In this document: positions 1 to 6,619 of the stretch, piece after piece
Position numbering within the stretch: the stretch's first letter is position 1
Layout of the letters: each line of letters begins with the position of its first letter
DNA from: an uncultured Chitinophagaceae bacterium
Lineage (GTDB): Bacteria > Bacteroidota > Bacteroidia > Chitinophagales > Chitinophagaceae
DNA length: 21,562 nucleotides
Assembly: GCA_946885665.1 (NCBI GenBank)
Contig: CAMPGT010000032.1
Coordinates: forward strand, 1-21,562
Reading direction: 5' to 3'
Notes under the pieces: generated by a model
Database searches by the model: none
The model's input: only the letters and a program-made list of their open reading frames with translations
What the model was told of the DNA's origin: nothing
Made by a program: the position numbers and the translations under genes

Positions 1-624
1 GTCTTCGGCTTTTCCGGTTGAGGCGGCTTTAATAAGCTGTTCGGTCAGCTCCTTTTTATCGAGGAACCTCGCCATAAATCCCCAGCCGCCTTCTATGTCC
101 TGCACCGCAATGGTCAGCCTGTTGTTGCCTTTTTTCAATTGAACGGGTATGATGTCGTCGTCGGCATTCAGTCCGCGGGCCACAAAATTCTTGTGCACCG
201 TTTTTCCATTGAGGATCACTTTGACGGCATCATCGCTGCCAATGCCAAGCACGGCGTCCATGTCCCTGTCGCTCGCAATTACCGCCGATGCATACACGGT
301 GGCGTAATCCACTCCCGGAAACAGCGAGTCAAAAACGACCATGTCAGAAGTCGATGAAAATCGCTTCCAGTCGAGTTGAGCCGCGCTGTCGGTGCGGTTG
401 AAGAACTTCTCCTGCGCCGATGCATCGGCTTTACCAGCGCTGTCCTTAGGCAAGGCAACCGGTCCGCCCAGGAGCCAGGTCTTCATAAAATCCGCGGTAG
501 TAGGCGAATAGACGGGCAGATCTTCATCGCTATTTACGGGAGAGTGATTAGTAATACTTTGGGAGGATGCATTGAAGTTAAAATAGAGGAAAAACAGCAC
601 AAGAAAAGGCATTGAATTTCTCAT
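1..624 (-). CDS. Secreted protein with galactose-binding-like domain (partial, N-terminal 208 residues)
   Basis: The reading frame is open from an ATG at 624 to the left edge, giving 208 codons with no stop, so the 3' part lies outside the window. The first ~21 residues (MRNSMPFLVLFFLYFNFNAS) form a Sec signal peptide with no lipobox cysteine, predicting periplasmic or outer export. Residues ~100-195 look like a beta-sandwich carbohydrate-binding fold. The key stretch is GSDDAVKVILNGKTVH, then RGLNADDD, LKKGNNRLTIAVQD and GGWGFMARF. This pattern is common at the N-terminus of Bacteroidota secreted hydrolases and peptidases, where it precedes the catalytic part. The function therefore cannot be read from this fragment. 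A box TACCTTTA (minus strand, 639-646) resembles a Bacteroidota -7 element just upstream. Confidence is high that it is a gene and moderate for the domain call. Confidence 0.82.
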   Translation of the reverse strand, partial: MRNSMPFLVLFFLYFNFNASSQSITNHSPVNSDEDLPVYSPTTADFMKTWLLGGPVALPKDSAGKADASAQEKFFNRTDSAAQLDWKRFSSTSDMVVFDSLFPGVDYATVYASAVIASDRDMDAVLGIGSDDAVKVILNGKTVHKNFVARGLNADDDIIPVQLKKGNNRLTIAVQDIEGGWGFMARFLDKKELTEQLIKAASTGKAED

Positions 625-769
625 ACCCGTTGTTTTTCTAAAGGTAAAGGGATGCGTGATCGGATTGATTAAAATTCTATTAAAATTTATTTGGAATTGA
701 CTTTTATAAACGTTAATTTCATAAGCCCTATTCTTCCCTGTTTTTTGCGGTATCTCTAAAACTATTTTT

Positions 770-997
770 ATGCAATCCGATATCGTTAACAATGACATCA
801 CGGCCATCAACATCCAGTTAAATGAACTGAGGTCAAAATTCGACCACGCCATGCGTGAAGGAAATGATTTGCCTGATCTGCGGGAAACCTACCTGCAAAT
901 GAAGGAGCTGGAATGTTACATCAACGCATTGCAATGGGATCCCGAAAAACAGTTTGTAATGCAGCAGCAGGTTGCCACAACGCACACGTGGATGTAA
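770..997 (+). CDS. Hypothetical small protein, 75 aa
   Basis: I do not recognise this family. The product is a soluble, mostly helical 75-residue protein with no signal peptide or membrane segment. Residues ~10-55 are rich in L, E, K and R with heptad-like spacing (IQLNELRSKFDHAMREG, then MKELECYINAL), suggesting a helical hairpin or short coiled coil. The C-terminus is Q/T-rich. It is divergent from the gene ending at the left edge. No terminator is visible between it and the tiny membrane-peptide gene at 1162, so the two may share the terminator at 1285-1313. An upstream TTTTTTG run (741-747) with TATTTTTA (763-770) resembles a Bacteroidota promoter but touches the ATG, so the start could lie further in. 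Confidence 0.6.
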   Translation: MQSDIVNNDITAINIQLNELRSKFDHAMREGNDLPDLRETYLQMKELECYINALQWDPEKQFVMQQQVATTHTWM

Positions 998-1037
998 TCG
1001 AATTTTACTAAACGCTGCTCCCTTTAAGCCACCAATG

Positions 1038-1063
1038 GGAATATCATTCCTGTTCCGGGAACA
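1038..1063. repeat. Two adjacent inverted repeats between small genes
   Basis: GGAAT-atc-ATTCC (1038-1050) is followed directly by the 13-nt palindrome TGTTCC-g-GGAACA (1051-1063). Both are perfect. They lie 100-125 bp upstream of the tiny membrane-peptide start. They could be operators or RNA hairpins; no protein or RNA family is recognised. Confidence 0.45.
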
Positions 1064-1133
1064 CATGTAAGAAAATTACCGGTATAGTCTTTTAGCGTCC
1101 AGGCGTCTCGTGCTTTGGCATTTTGTTGGTAAA

Positions 1134-1164
1134 CGTAAAGGCAACCAAACAGAACGCCTTTATG
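1134..1164 (+). promoter_or_regulatory. Start-codon-sequestering hairpin
   Basis: CGTAAAGGC (1134-1142) can pair with GCCTTTATG (1156-1164), giving nine pairs of which one is G-U. The 13-nt loop contains only A, C and one G. The right arm ends with the ATG of the 33-codon gene, so the start codon would be fully base-paired. This predicts translational control of the peptide. The pairing is seen directly; its role is inferred. Confidence 0.5.
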
Positions 1165-1263
1165 CAACACAAGAAGAAAAGACCCGTCAGAAATCTTAAA
1201 GAAACGCGTCATTCAGGGATCACGCTGCTGATCCTGCTCATCGTCCTTGCCATTTTTGCCTGA
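1162..1263 (+). CDS. Tiny single-pass membrane peptide, 33 aa
   Basis: This short ORF has a basic N-terminal half (MQHKKKRPVRNLKETRH) followed by a 15-residue hydrophobic stretch (GITLLILLIVLAIFA) that runs to the stop. That layout is typical of small inner-membrane peptides with the positive end in the cytoplasm. A strong intrinsic terminator begins 21 bp after the stop, which supports a transcribed gene on this strand. The ATG is embedded in a hairpin at 1134-1164. Tiny basic-plus-hydrophobic peptides with occluded starts resemble type I toxins and stress-regulated small membrane proteins, but no family is recognised and no antisense RNA is identified. The opposite-strand ORFs here lack such support. 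The call rests on composition and context only. Confidence 0.55.
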   Translation: MQHKKKRPVRNLKETRHSGITLLILLIVLAIFA

Positions 1264-1284
1264 GTTTTATATTTTGGTTTTTTA

Positions 1285-1313
1285 CCCTCCGCACAACCCG
1301 CGGAGGGTTTTTT
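1285..1313 (+). terminator. Rho-independent terminator
   Basis: A perfect 8-bp GC-rich stem, CCCTCCGC (1285-1292) with GCGGAGGG (1300-1307), encloses a 7-nt loop and is followed by six T (1308-1313). It terminates plus-strand transcription from the small gene(s) upstream. Confidence 0.9.
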
Positions 1314-1349
1314 GTGTCTGTAACTAACAGGCGCCGCAGCATGCCAATG

Positions 1350-1363
1350 CGCAAACGTTTGCG
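1350..1363. promoter_or_regulatory. LacI/PurR-type operator-like palindrome
   Basis: CGCAAACGTTTGCG is a perfect 14-bp palindrome with the central CG of LacI-family operators; the E. coli PurR box has nearly the same core. It lies ~90 bp upstream of the GH109-like gene, a plausible place for sugar-responsive control. Its right arm overlaps the left arm of a second dyad at 1360-1385. No regulator gene is in the window, so the binding protein is inferred from the motif alone. Confidence 0.5.
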
Positions 1364-1385
1364 GTAAATACGCGACTTTACCGCA
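1360..1385. repeat. Inverted repeat overlapping the operator-like palindrome
   Basis: TGCGGTAAA (1360-1368) and TTTACCGCA (1377-1385) are perfect 9-bp arms around an 8-nt spacer. The left arm shares TGCG with the upstream palindrome, so the two structures cannot both form in RNA. There is no T-run after it, so it is not a terminator. Confidence 0.5.
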
Positions 1386-1450
1386 GATAATTCTAAATTC
1401 ATTCTTTGTTTCAATTCTCAACCTATCACGCATCATAAACAACTTTTGCA

Positions 1451-2854
1451 ATGAAAAGTAATCGCAGGGATTTTATCAGGTTATCCGGATTGGCAGGTAT
1501 TTCAATGGTTCCTGCACCATTTGTAAAAGCCGAACCGCTGGATGAACTGACTTCCCGCATTGCGCCCGGTAAGCATTTCAACATGTCGGGATATGCGGCC
1601 CCTAAGCTCGAAACCGTAAGAATCGGATTTATCGGCCTCGGCCATCGCGGACCAGGCGCCGTTACCCGCATCAATAAAATTGACGGCGTTGAGATCAAAG
1701 GACTCTGCGACATCCGCCCCGAAAAAGCCGAAGCCGCTAAAAAAATAGTGGACAGCAGCCGCCATAATCCCCAATTGTACTCCGGCGGAGAGGACGAGTG
1801 GAAGAAGATGTGCGACCGCACCGACATCGACCTGATATACATAGCCACACCCTGGAGCCTGCACACACCGATGGCGGTTTATGCCATGAAGCACGACAAA
1901 CACGTTTGCGTGGAGGTGCCCGCAGCCAAAACGGTGGATGAATGCTGGGAACTCGTGGAAACATCTGAAAAAACAAAGAAGCATTGCATGATGCTCGAAA
2001 ACTGCTGCTACGACTTTTTCGAGCTGCTCACACTCAACCTCGCCAGGAACGGCTACTTCGGAGAAATCGTTCACGGCGCAGGCGGATATATTCACGACCT
2101 GATGGAGCTGAACTTCAACAAGGACGGTTATTACGACATGTGGAGGCTGAGAGAGAATGCCGAAAGAAATGGCGACCTCTACCCCACTCACGGTCTCGGA
2201 CCCGTTGCACAGGTGATGGACATCAACCGGGGAGATAAGATGGACTATCTCGTGTCGCTCTCAACAAATGATTTTCAGATGGCCGAAATGGCGAAGGAAC
2301 TTGCTGCGAAAGACGACTTCTTCAAACCATTTGCCGGCAAGAAGTACCGCGGCAACATGAACACCACGGTCATTAAAACCGCGAAGGGCCGCAGCATCAA
2401 TATTCAACATGATGTAACCTCAACAAATGTGTATTCGCGCATTCACTTTATCAGCGGAACGAAAGGCTCTGCACTGAAATATCCCGAACCCGGCCGCATT
2501 TCCCAAAGCCACGAAGGATGGATAAGCGAAGAGCAACTTAAGGAACTTGAGAAGCAATATCAGCCGCCCATCGTTAAGAAAGTGGGTGAGCTGGCCAAAC
2601 AAATCGGCGGACATGGCGGCATGGACTTCCTGATGGATTGGAGAACGATAGACTGCCTGCGTAACGGCCTGCCGCTCGATATGGATTGTTACGATGCGGC
2701 TGCATGGAGCGCCGTGGCGCCGCTGAGCGAAAAGTCCATTGCGAAGAGATCCTCTTCCGTAGATGTGCCTGATTTTACTTCGGGCAGTTGGAAAACGAAC
2801 AAGCCAGTGGATATTTCAATGAGCGAGGGTGCGAATACGAAAGTATTGGGTTGA
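1451..2854 (+). CDS. GH109-like glycosidase (Tat-exported, Gfo/Idh/MocA fold; alpha-N-acetylgalactosaminidase family)
   Basis: This 467-residue protein begins with a twin-arginine signal (NRRDFIRLSGLAG). A Rossmann NAD-binding domain follows, with GLGHRG at residues 62-67, CDIRP at 86-90 and TPWSLH at 133-138. The position of the usual EKP motif reads EVPAA (155-159). With GGYIHD (211-216) and THGLGPVAQVMDINRG (246-261) this matches GH109, whose members hydrolyse terminal alpha-GalNAc, and in some cases other glycosides, through a redox mechanism with tightly bound NAD(H). Its length is normal for the family. The Tat signal suits export of a folded, cofactor-loaded enzyme to the periplasm. 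It faces a second Tat-type oxidoreductase across a shared terminator. Dyads at 1350-1385 may regulate it. Exact substrate is inferred; the fold and family are well supported. Confidence 0.87.
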   Translation: MKSNRRDFIRLSGLAGISMVPAPFVKAEPLDELTSRIAPGKHFNMSGYAAPKLETVRIGFIGLGHRGPGAVTRINKIDGVEIKGLCDIRPEKAEAAKKIVDSSRHNPQLYSGGEDEWKKMCDRTDIDLIYIATPWSLHTPMAVYAMKHDKHVCVEVPAAKTVDECWELVETSEKTKKHCMMLENCCYDFFELLTLNLARNGYFGEIVHGAGGYIHDLMELNFNKDGYYDMWRLRENAERNGDLYPTHGLGPVAQVMDINRGDKMDYLVSLSTNDFQMAEMAKELAAKDDFFKPFAGKKYRGNMNTTVIKTAKGRSINIQHDVTSTNVYSRIHFISGTKGSALKYPEPGRISQSHEGWISEEQLKELEKQYQPPIVKKVGELAKQIGGHGGMDFLMDWRTIDCLRNGLPLDMDCYDAAAWSAVAPLSEKSIAKRSSSVDVPDFTSGSWKTNKPVDISMSEGANTKVLG

Positions 2855-2856
2855 GA

Positions 2857-2882
2857 AAGTTAAAAGTTAAAACTTAAAACTT
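2857..2882. repeat. AAGTT/AACTT inverted repeat after the glycosidase gene
   Basis: A 26-bp stretch starting 3 bp after the stop reads AAGTTaAAAGTTa then AAACTTaAAACTT, a near-perfect AT-only inverted repeat. It may contribute to 3'-end structure ahead of the terminator at 2915-2950. It is low in complexity. Confidence 0.4.
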
Positions 2883-2914
2883 AGAAGTTCTTTAGAAGAG
2901 GTTTTGTAAGACAT

Positions 2915-2950
2915 AAAAAGGGTCCTCGCTGCGCGAGAGACCCTTTTGTT
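2915..2950. terminator. Bidirectional terminator between convergent genes
   Basis: AAAAGGGTC-CTCGC (2916-2929) pairs with GCGAG-A-GACCCTTTT (2933-2947), a 14-bp stem broken by one bulged A. The arms start with an A-run and end with a T-run, so it can stop transcription of both the glycosidase (plus) and the oxidoreductase (minus). Confidence 0.82.
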
Positions 2951-2965
2951 TTGCCTGATAAAATC

Positions 2966-4426
2966 CTATTTAATTTCCGGCCAACCCTGCCTGTATTTCC
3001 TTTTCACAAATTGATTGGCAGGTTCAAAATTAGTCACGCGCATATTTTTTGCATCCCATTCGAGCGTGATACCACGGCCCGGAAATGCATACCCATCACC
3101 CTTCTTCTCCCTGAAATTAAAACTCAACAGCGCGAGGTTGCCCATTAATATCGATTCAGTTAATGGCCCTGCGTAATCTTTGAATGGCGAATCCACAACG
3201 GCCTTTTCATAACCGGCGCGGCACGCATCCACCCACTGCACATAGTGCCCCATGAAGCTGCCGGGAACTCTCGGATATTTTTTCGCCACGTGCGTTTCTG
3301 CAGTGCGTGAAGTGGGCAGCAACTGCGGCTTTGCACCATATACGTCAAAAGTGAGCTTACCTTTTGTACCAATCAGTAACGCGCCATTGCCCCCACCAGC
3401 AAACTGTTCGTTCGGTTTTAATTCTTCCGGCCTTTCCGGTTGTATGCCACCGTCCATCCACACCAGCTTAATATCCTTTCCATTCTTCAGCTTGTAATTA
3501 AAAGTAAGGAATGATGAAACCGGCCCGCTCTCGGGATAATAGGCTTCTTCAAATATGCCGCTATAGATCGTGCTCGCCGAAGCATGCACGCTGGTGGGAT
3601 AACCCAGGTCCAGTATTTTGAAAACAGGGCCGATAATGTGACAACCCATATCGCCCAGCGCACCCGTTCCAAAATCCCACCAACCGCGCCAGTTGAAAGG
3701 AACCAGGTTTTCAATGTAATCATGTTTTTCAGCAGTGCCCAGCCAAAGATCCCAGTCGAGACCGGCAGGCACCGTGAATTTTTTATTTGGCCAGGGAATA
3801 CCTTGTGGCCATACCGGCCTGTCTGTCCAGCAATAAACAGAATGTACATCCCCTATTACTCCCGCATCGTACCATTCCCTTGAAATGCGCAGGTCGTCGT
3901 GCGATGAGCCCTGGTCGCCCATTTGTGTAACCACCTTGTAGCGATCGGCAGCTTCAGTAAGAATACGCGCCTCGTAAATGTCATGCGTCAGCGGTTTCTG
4001 CACATACACATGCTTGCCGAGCTGCATGGCATGAAAGGCAATGATCGCGTGGTTGTGATCGGGTGTTCCCACAGACACGGCATCGAAGTGCTTGTGTTCC
4101 TTCTCATACATTTCACGCCAATCCTTGTAATATTTGGCTTTTGGAAATTTTTTGCGCAGACCCGCCGCCTGCCTGTCATCAACATCACACAGATAGGCGA
4201 TCTCTGCATTCGGGCTTTTCGAAAATTGGGTGATGTCGTCACCACCTTTTCCTCCTGCACCCACGCCGGCAATTACAAGCCTGTCGCTGGGCGCCACATA
4301 TCCTTTACCACCCAGCACGTGGCGGGGCACAATGTAGAATCCGGCAGCGGCGATACCCGTATTACGGATAAACCTCCGCCTGCTTTCATTTGATGCGGAA
4401 TTACTGTTACTGTCGTCGTTCACCAT
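2966..4426 (-). CDS. Gfo/Idh/MocA-family oxidoreductase, Tat-exported
   Basis: This 486-residue protein carries a twin-arginine leader (SRRRFIRNTGIAAAG, residues 15-29) behind a hydrophilic N/S-rich extension. The Rossmann domain has GVGAGGKG at 54-61 and the acidic ribose-binding residue in CDVDD (80-84). TPDHNH (121-126) and QKPLTHD (143-149) complete the nucleotide pocket; QKP replaces the common EKP. The C-terminal half is the alpha/beta substrate domain typical of large Bacteroidota secreted members (WDLWLGTAE, WWDFGTGALGDMGCH). These act on sugars or cyclitols with NAD(P), or as redox-type glycosidase relatives; the substrate cannot be read. It follows the T9SS gene at 4539 on the same strand after 112 bp, and converges on the GH109-like gene. 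Confidence 0.85.
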   Translation of the reverse strand: MVNDDSNSNSASNESRRRFIRNTGIAAAGFYIVPRHVLGGKGYVAPSDRLVIAGVGAGGKGGDDITQFSKSPNAEIAYLCDVDDRQAAGLRKKFPKAKYYKDWREMYEKEHKHFDAVSVGTPDHNHAIIAFHAMQLGKHVYVQKPLTHDIYEARILTEAADRYKVVTQMGDQGSSHDDLRISREWYDAGVIGDVHSVYCWTDRPVWPQGIPWPNKKFTVPAGLDWDLWLGTAEKHDYIENLVPFNWRGWWDFGTGALGDMGCHIIGPVFKILDLGYPTSVHASASTIYSGIFEEAYYPESGPVSSFLTFNYKLKNGKDIKLVWMDGGIQPERPEELKPNEQFAGGGNGALLIGTKGKLTFDVYGAKPQLLPTSRTAETHVAKKYPRVPGSFMGHYVQWVDACRAGYEKAVVDSPFKDYAGPLTESILMGNLALLSFNFREKKGDGYAFPGRGITLEWDAKNMRVTNFEPANQFVKRKYRQGWPEIK

Positions 4427-4470
4427 GGAATGAGTTGAATTATTTTAAAAGAAATGAATTGCCATAGCAA

Positions 4471-4482
4471 GATTTTGCAAAA
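4471..4482. promoter_or_regulatory. Operator-like palindrome upstream of the oxidoreductase
   Basis: ATTTTGCAAAAT is a perfect 12-bp palindrome located 45 bp upstream of the oxidoreductase start. On the minus strand a near -7 box, TTATTTTG, overlaps it (one mismatch to TAnnTTTG). This position fits a repressor site, but AT-rich palindromes arise easily by chance. Confidence 0.3.
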
Positions 4483-4538
4483 TAATTAATTTCTGCCAGC
4501 GAATGTTCTAAGATTTATTTAAAAAGAGTAGGCGTTCG

Positions 4539-5828
4539 CTATTTGACGAACTTCGAACCGTATTTTACACCGTCACGCGTAACGATATGCAAAAAGTACA
4601 AGCCCCTGGCCTGTGATGCAAGATTTTCAATGGGATACCTGTTGATGCCCGGCTGTGCATAAACAGATTTGCTGTAAAGGATCCGCCCATTCATATCGGC
4701 TACCTTCACCTGCATTTCGCCTGGCGCATCAGCAAATATTTCATATTCGATATTGCCTTTGCTGTTCAGGAGGGTCAGCTTGTTTTCAACAACGCCACCC
4801 GCAATTCTTATTGTTTGCGAGTAGCGGTAACGGCCGTCCCGGTCAACTGCTTTAATACGGTAAAAACAATTTTGCGCCACTTGTTCATCAACAAAACGGT
4901 ATTGCTTTTCATGCGCCCCATCGTTTATCGCTGCTGTACTGCCGGCTTTCACAAATCCTTCTGCACCGTTGGTGCTTCTTTCAACAATATATTCCTTCAG
5001 ATTGGCTTCGTTCGCCACGTGCCAGTAGAGATAATTTTTCGACCTGGCATGTTGCCCGAAGACGCTGAGAAAATGGACGGGCAGAATGGTCATGCCCCAG
5101 TCGTAGGGCACCATCTCCCGGAAATTGATGGAATACTGCCGTTCGGAAGCGCCACTTGCCGAACAACTGCCGCCCACACAGCATGCACCGATCTTAATGG
5201 ACATAGACTGCGTGTTGGTGTAGTTCCAACTGGAGGCCACGTTTGTTTGCGTGAGCAAAATGCCGCTGTACTGCGTTTTTGGCGAGCTGAACCTGAATCC
5301 TCCCGAAGCAGACGAAACGGTCAGGTTGGTCGGGTTTTCAACGGTGTAGCTCGAGAGACCATAAGGTTCGTTGTATTCGCGCAGGTTGCCGCCGTTGCCG
5401 TCAATGTCTATCCCATTCGCAGTAAAGGCCGAAAGGGTAAGCGGAACGCCTGTGGCCGCATTATAGAAGCTGATGCTGAACGTCATGCCCCAGCATCCGC
5501 CATTGCCGGTATTCGGACCGTTGATCACCGGTTGCCACGCCACCGACGACCCGCCCGAATTGGCATCGATCATGTACAGGCTTGCACCGCCTTCCTTCGC
5601 AGTGATGGTGATGACGGCGCTGATGTTAGTGGAACCTTCCGTTCCCACATTGTTGTAAGTATAAGTAGTGTTGATGGCACCCGGAGTTCCCGAAACCACC
5701 GGCGTGCCGGTAAACGACATGGTCGTTTGTGCGTTCGCGCGCAGCACAAACAGTGCCAGCAGAACAATGAGGACTGTTCTGCCACTCCGTTGCCGGTTCA
5801 AAAAGGGGGCGGGTATCAGTTTTTTCAT
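4539..5828 (-). CDS. T9SS-sorted surface/secreted protein
   Basis: The 429-residue product starts with a Sec signal peptide (hydrophobic core ~18-30, cleavage near ANA-Q at 33/34). Residues ~35-240 form a beta-rich region with no recognised family, containing a cysteine cluster (ACCVGGSC, 215-222). Residues ~248-345 match a module common in Bacteroidota surface proteins just before the sorting domain (ILPVHFLSVF, then YLYWHVANEANLKEYIVERSTNG, read across 248-288). Residues ~350-429 are a type A T9SS C-terminal domain (VADMNGRILYSK, ARGLYFLHIV, final KFVK). The protein should cross the outer membrane by T9SS and be released or anchored. The function of the N-terminal region is unknown. Confidence 0.85.
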   Translation of the reverse strand: MKKLIPAPFLNRQRSGRTVLIVLLALFVLRANAQTTMSFTGTPVVSGTPGAINTTYTYNNVGTEGSTNISAVITITAKEGGASLYMIDANSGGSSVAWQPVINGPNTGNGGCWGMTFSISFYNAATGVPLTLSAFTANGIDIDGNGGNLREYNEPYGLSSYTVENPTNLTVSSASGGFRFSSPKTQYSGILLTQTNVASSWNYTNTQSMSIKIGACCVGGSCSASGASERQYSINFREMVPYDWGMTILPVHFLSVFGQHARSKNYLYWHVANEANLKEYIVERSTNGAEGFVKAGSTAAINDGAHEKQYRFVDEQVAQNCFYRIKAVDRDGRYRYSQTIRIAGGVVENKLTLLNSKGNIEYEIFADAPGEMQVKVADMNGRILYSKSVYAQPGINRYPIENLASQARGLYFLHIVTRDGVKYGSKFVK

Positions 5829-5975
5829 GGATCGCCGGAAATATCGAACGCCGGGATGATCCGGTGTCGACTATCGTTTCAAACGCCAATTTAAGGCCTA
5901 AATTATTGGTGGCAGCGCAAAGCGGACGGTGTTCTCGAAATTTAATATTAGGTACACCTCACATGTATATGTAAA

Positions 5976-6566
5976 TCAATTTATTATATCCATTAGTGAC
6001 CGGAAAGAAGAAGTGAAAAAACTTTCGGCTCCTACCCAGTCCGAAAGCGGGTGCCAGCGCCCTAATTTCAGGTAGGTACCGTCCGGCAAATCGACCGAAA
6101 CGTTTTCTGTGAGCTTACTGTAATTTTCGGTACCGAAGTGATGCTCCCAGGGCGCTGCAGGAAACCCAAGGTACCAGTCGTTCAAAAGACCCGCTTTGGC
6201 GGCAGCGGCCACATTATCGGCAAACCGGTCGCGAAAACGGCCGCCCAGTACGAGGTGGATGCTGAAGTGGTTGCCCCACCAGAAGAAGCTGCGTATCGCA
6301 AATACATCGTCTTTTTTGAAAAAACGCGGGTTGTCGAGCATCACATAGGGCAGGTCCTGGTACCGTTCTCCCTTATAGATTTTCGGTGAAACGTACGTGG
6401 CCTCGTCCGGCAGCGCACCGGCGGTGGTCAGCAGACGCTGGTAACTGTCATTCAGCCGCCCGAACAAATCGTAAACTTTGTCGATAATCCTGTGCTTGGC
6501 CAAAATCCATTCACTATTATTCACAAGCGACGATTCCAGCTCAGTTAATTGAAATCCTTCAGTCAT
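5976..6566 (-). CDS. Hypothetical protein, ~196 aa
   Basis: I do not recognise this family. The frame could start at 6605, but the internal ATG at 6566 (MTEGFQLTEL) is preferred because it leaves a 53-bp divergent promoter region and avoids overlap with the pfkB leader. The product is soluble with no signal peptide. It is rich in aromatic residues (RSFFWWGNHFSIHLVLGGRFRDRF, read across ~97-120 of the short form; WYLGFPAAPWEHHFG). The N-terminal ~50 residues look helical. It resembles a conserved cytosolic protein with a compact aromatic core. Divergence from pfkB suggests possible co-regulation but says nothing firm about function. Confidence 0.72.
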   Translation of the reverse strand: MTEGFQLTELESSLVNNSEWILAKHRIIDKVYDLFGRLNDSYQRLLTTAGALPDEATYVSPKIYKGERYQDLPYVMLDNPRFFKKDDVFAIRSFFWWGNHFSIHLVLGGRFRDRFADNVAAAAKAGLLNDWYLGFPAAPWEHHFGTENYSKLTENVSVDLPDGTYLKLGRWHPLSDWVGAESFFTSSFRSLMDIIN

Positions 6567-6619
6567 TATTGATGATTGGTAACAAAGTTGTACTATTATT
6601 GACAATCTATAAACGGTTT

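Noticed and set aside
1024..1451. Two minus-strand ORFs (1024-1212 and 1209-1451)
   Set aside because: They run through the terminator and regulatory dyads, overlap each other and lack any domain pattern; the plus-strand membrane peptide is better supported.
1502..2191. 229-codon minus-strand ORF
   Set aside because: It is antisense to the GH109-like gene and shows no recognisable family or start context.
4533..4550. GTTCG/CGAAC hairpin at the end of the T9SS gene, followed by a short T-run on the minus strand
   Set aside because: The stem has only 5 bp, overlaps the stop codon and is several bases from the T-run, so it is too weak to list as a terminator.
4815..5894. 359-codon plus-strand ORF
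   Set aside because: It lies antisense to the T9SS protein, which has a clear signal peptide and sorting domain; the ORF's product has no domain pattern and is R/H-rich as expected for a shadow.
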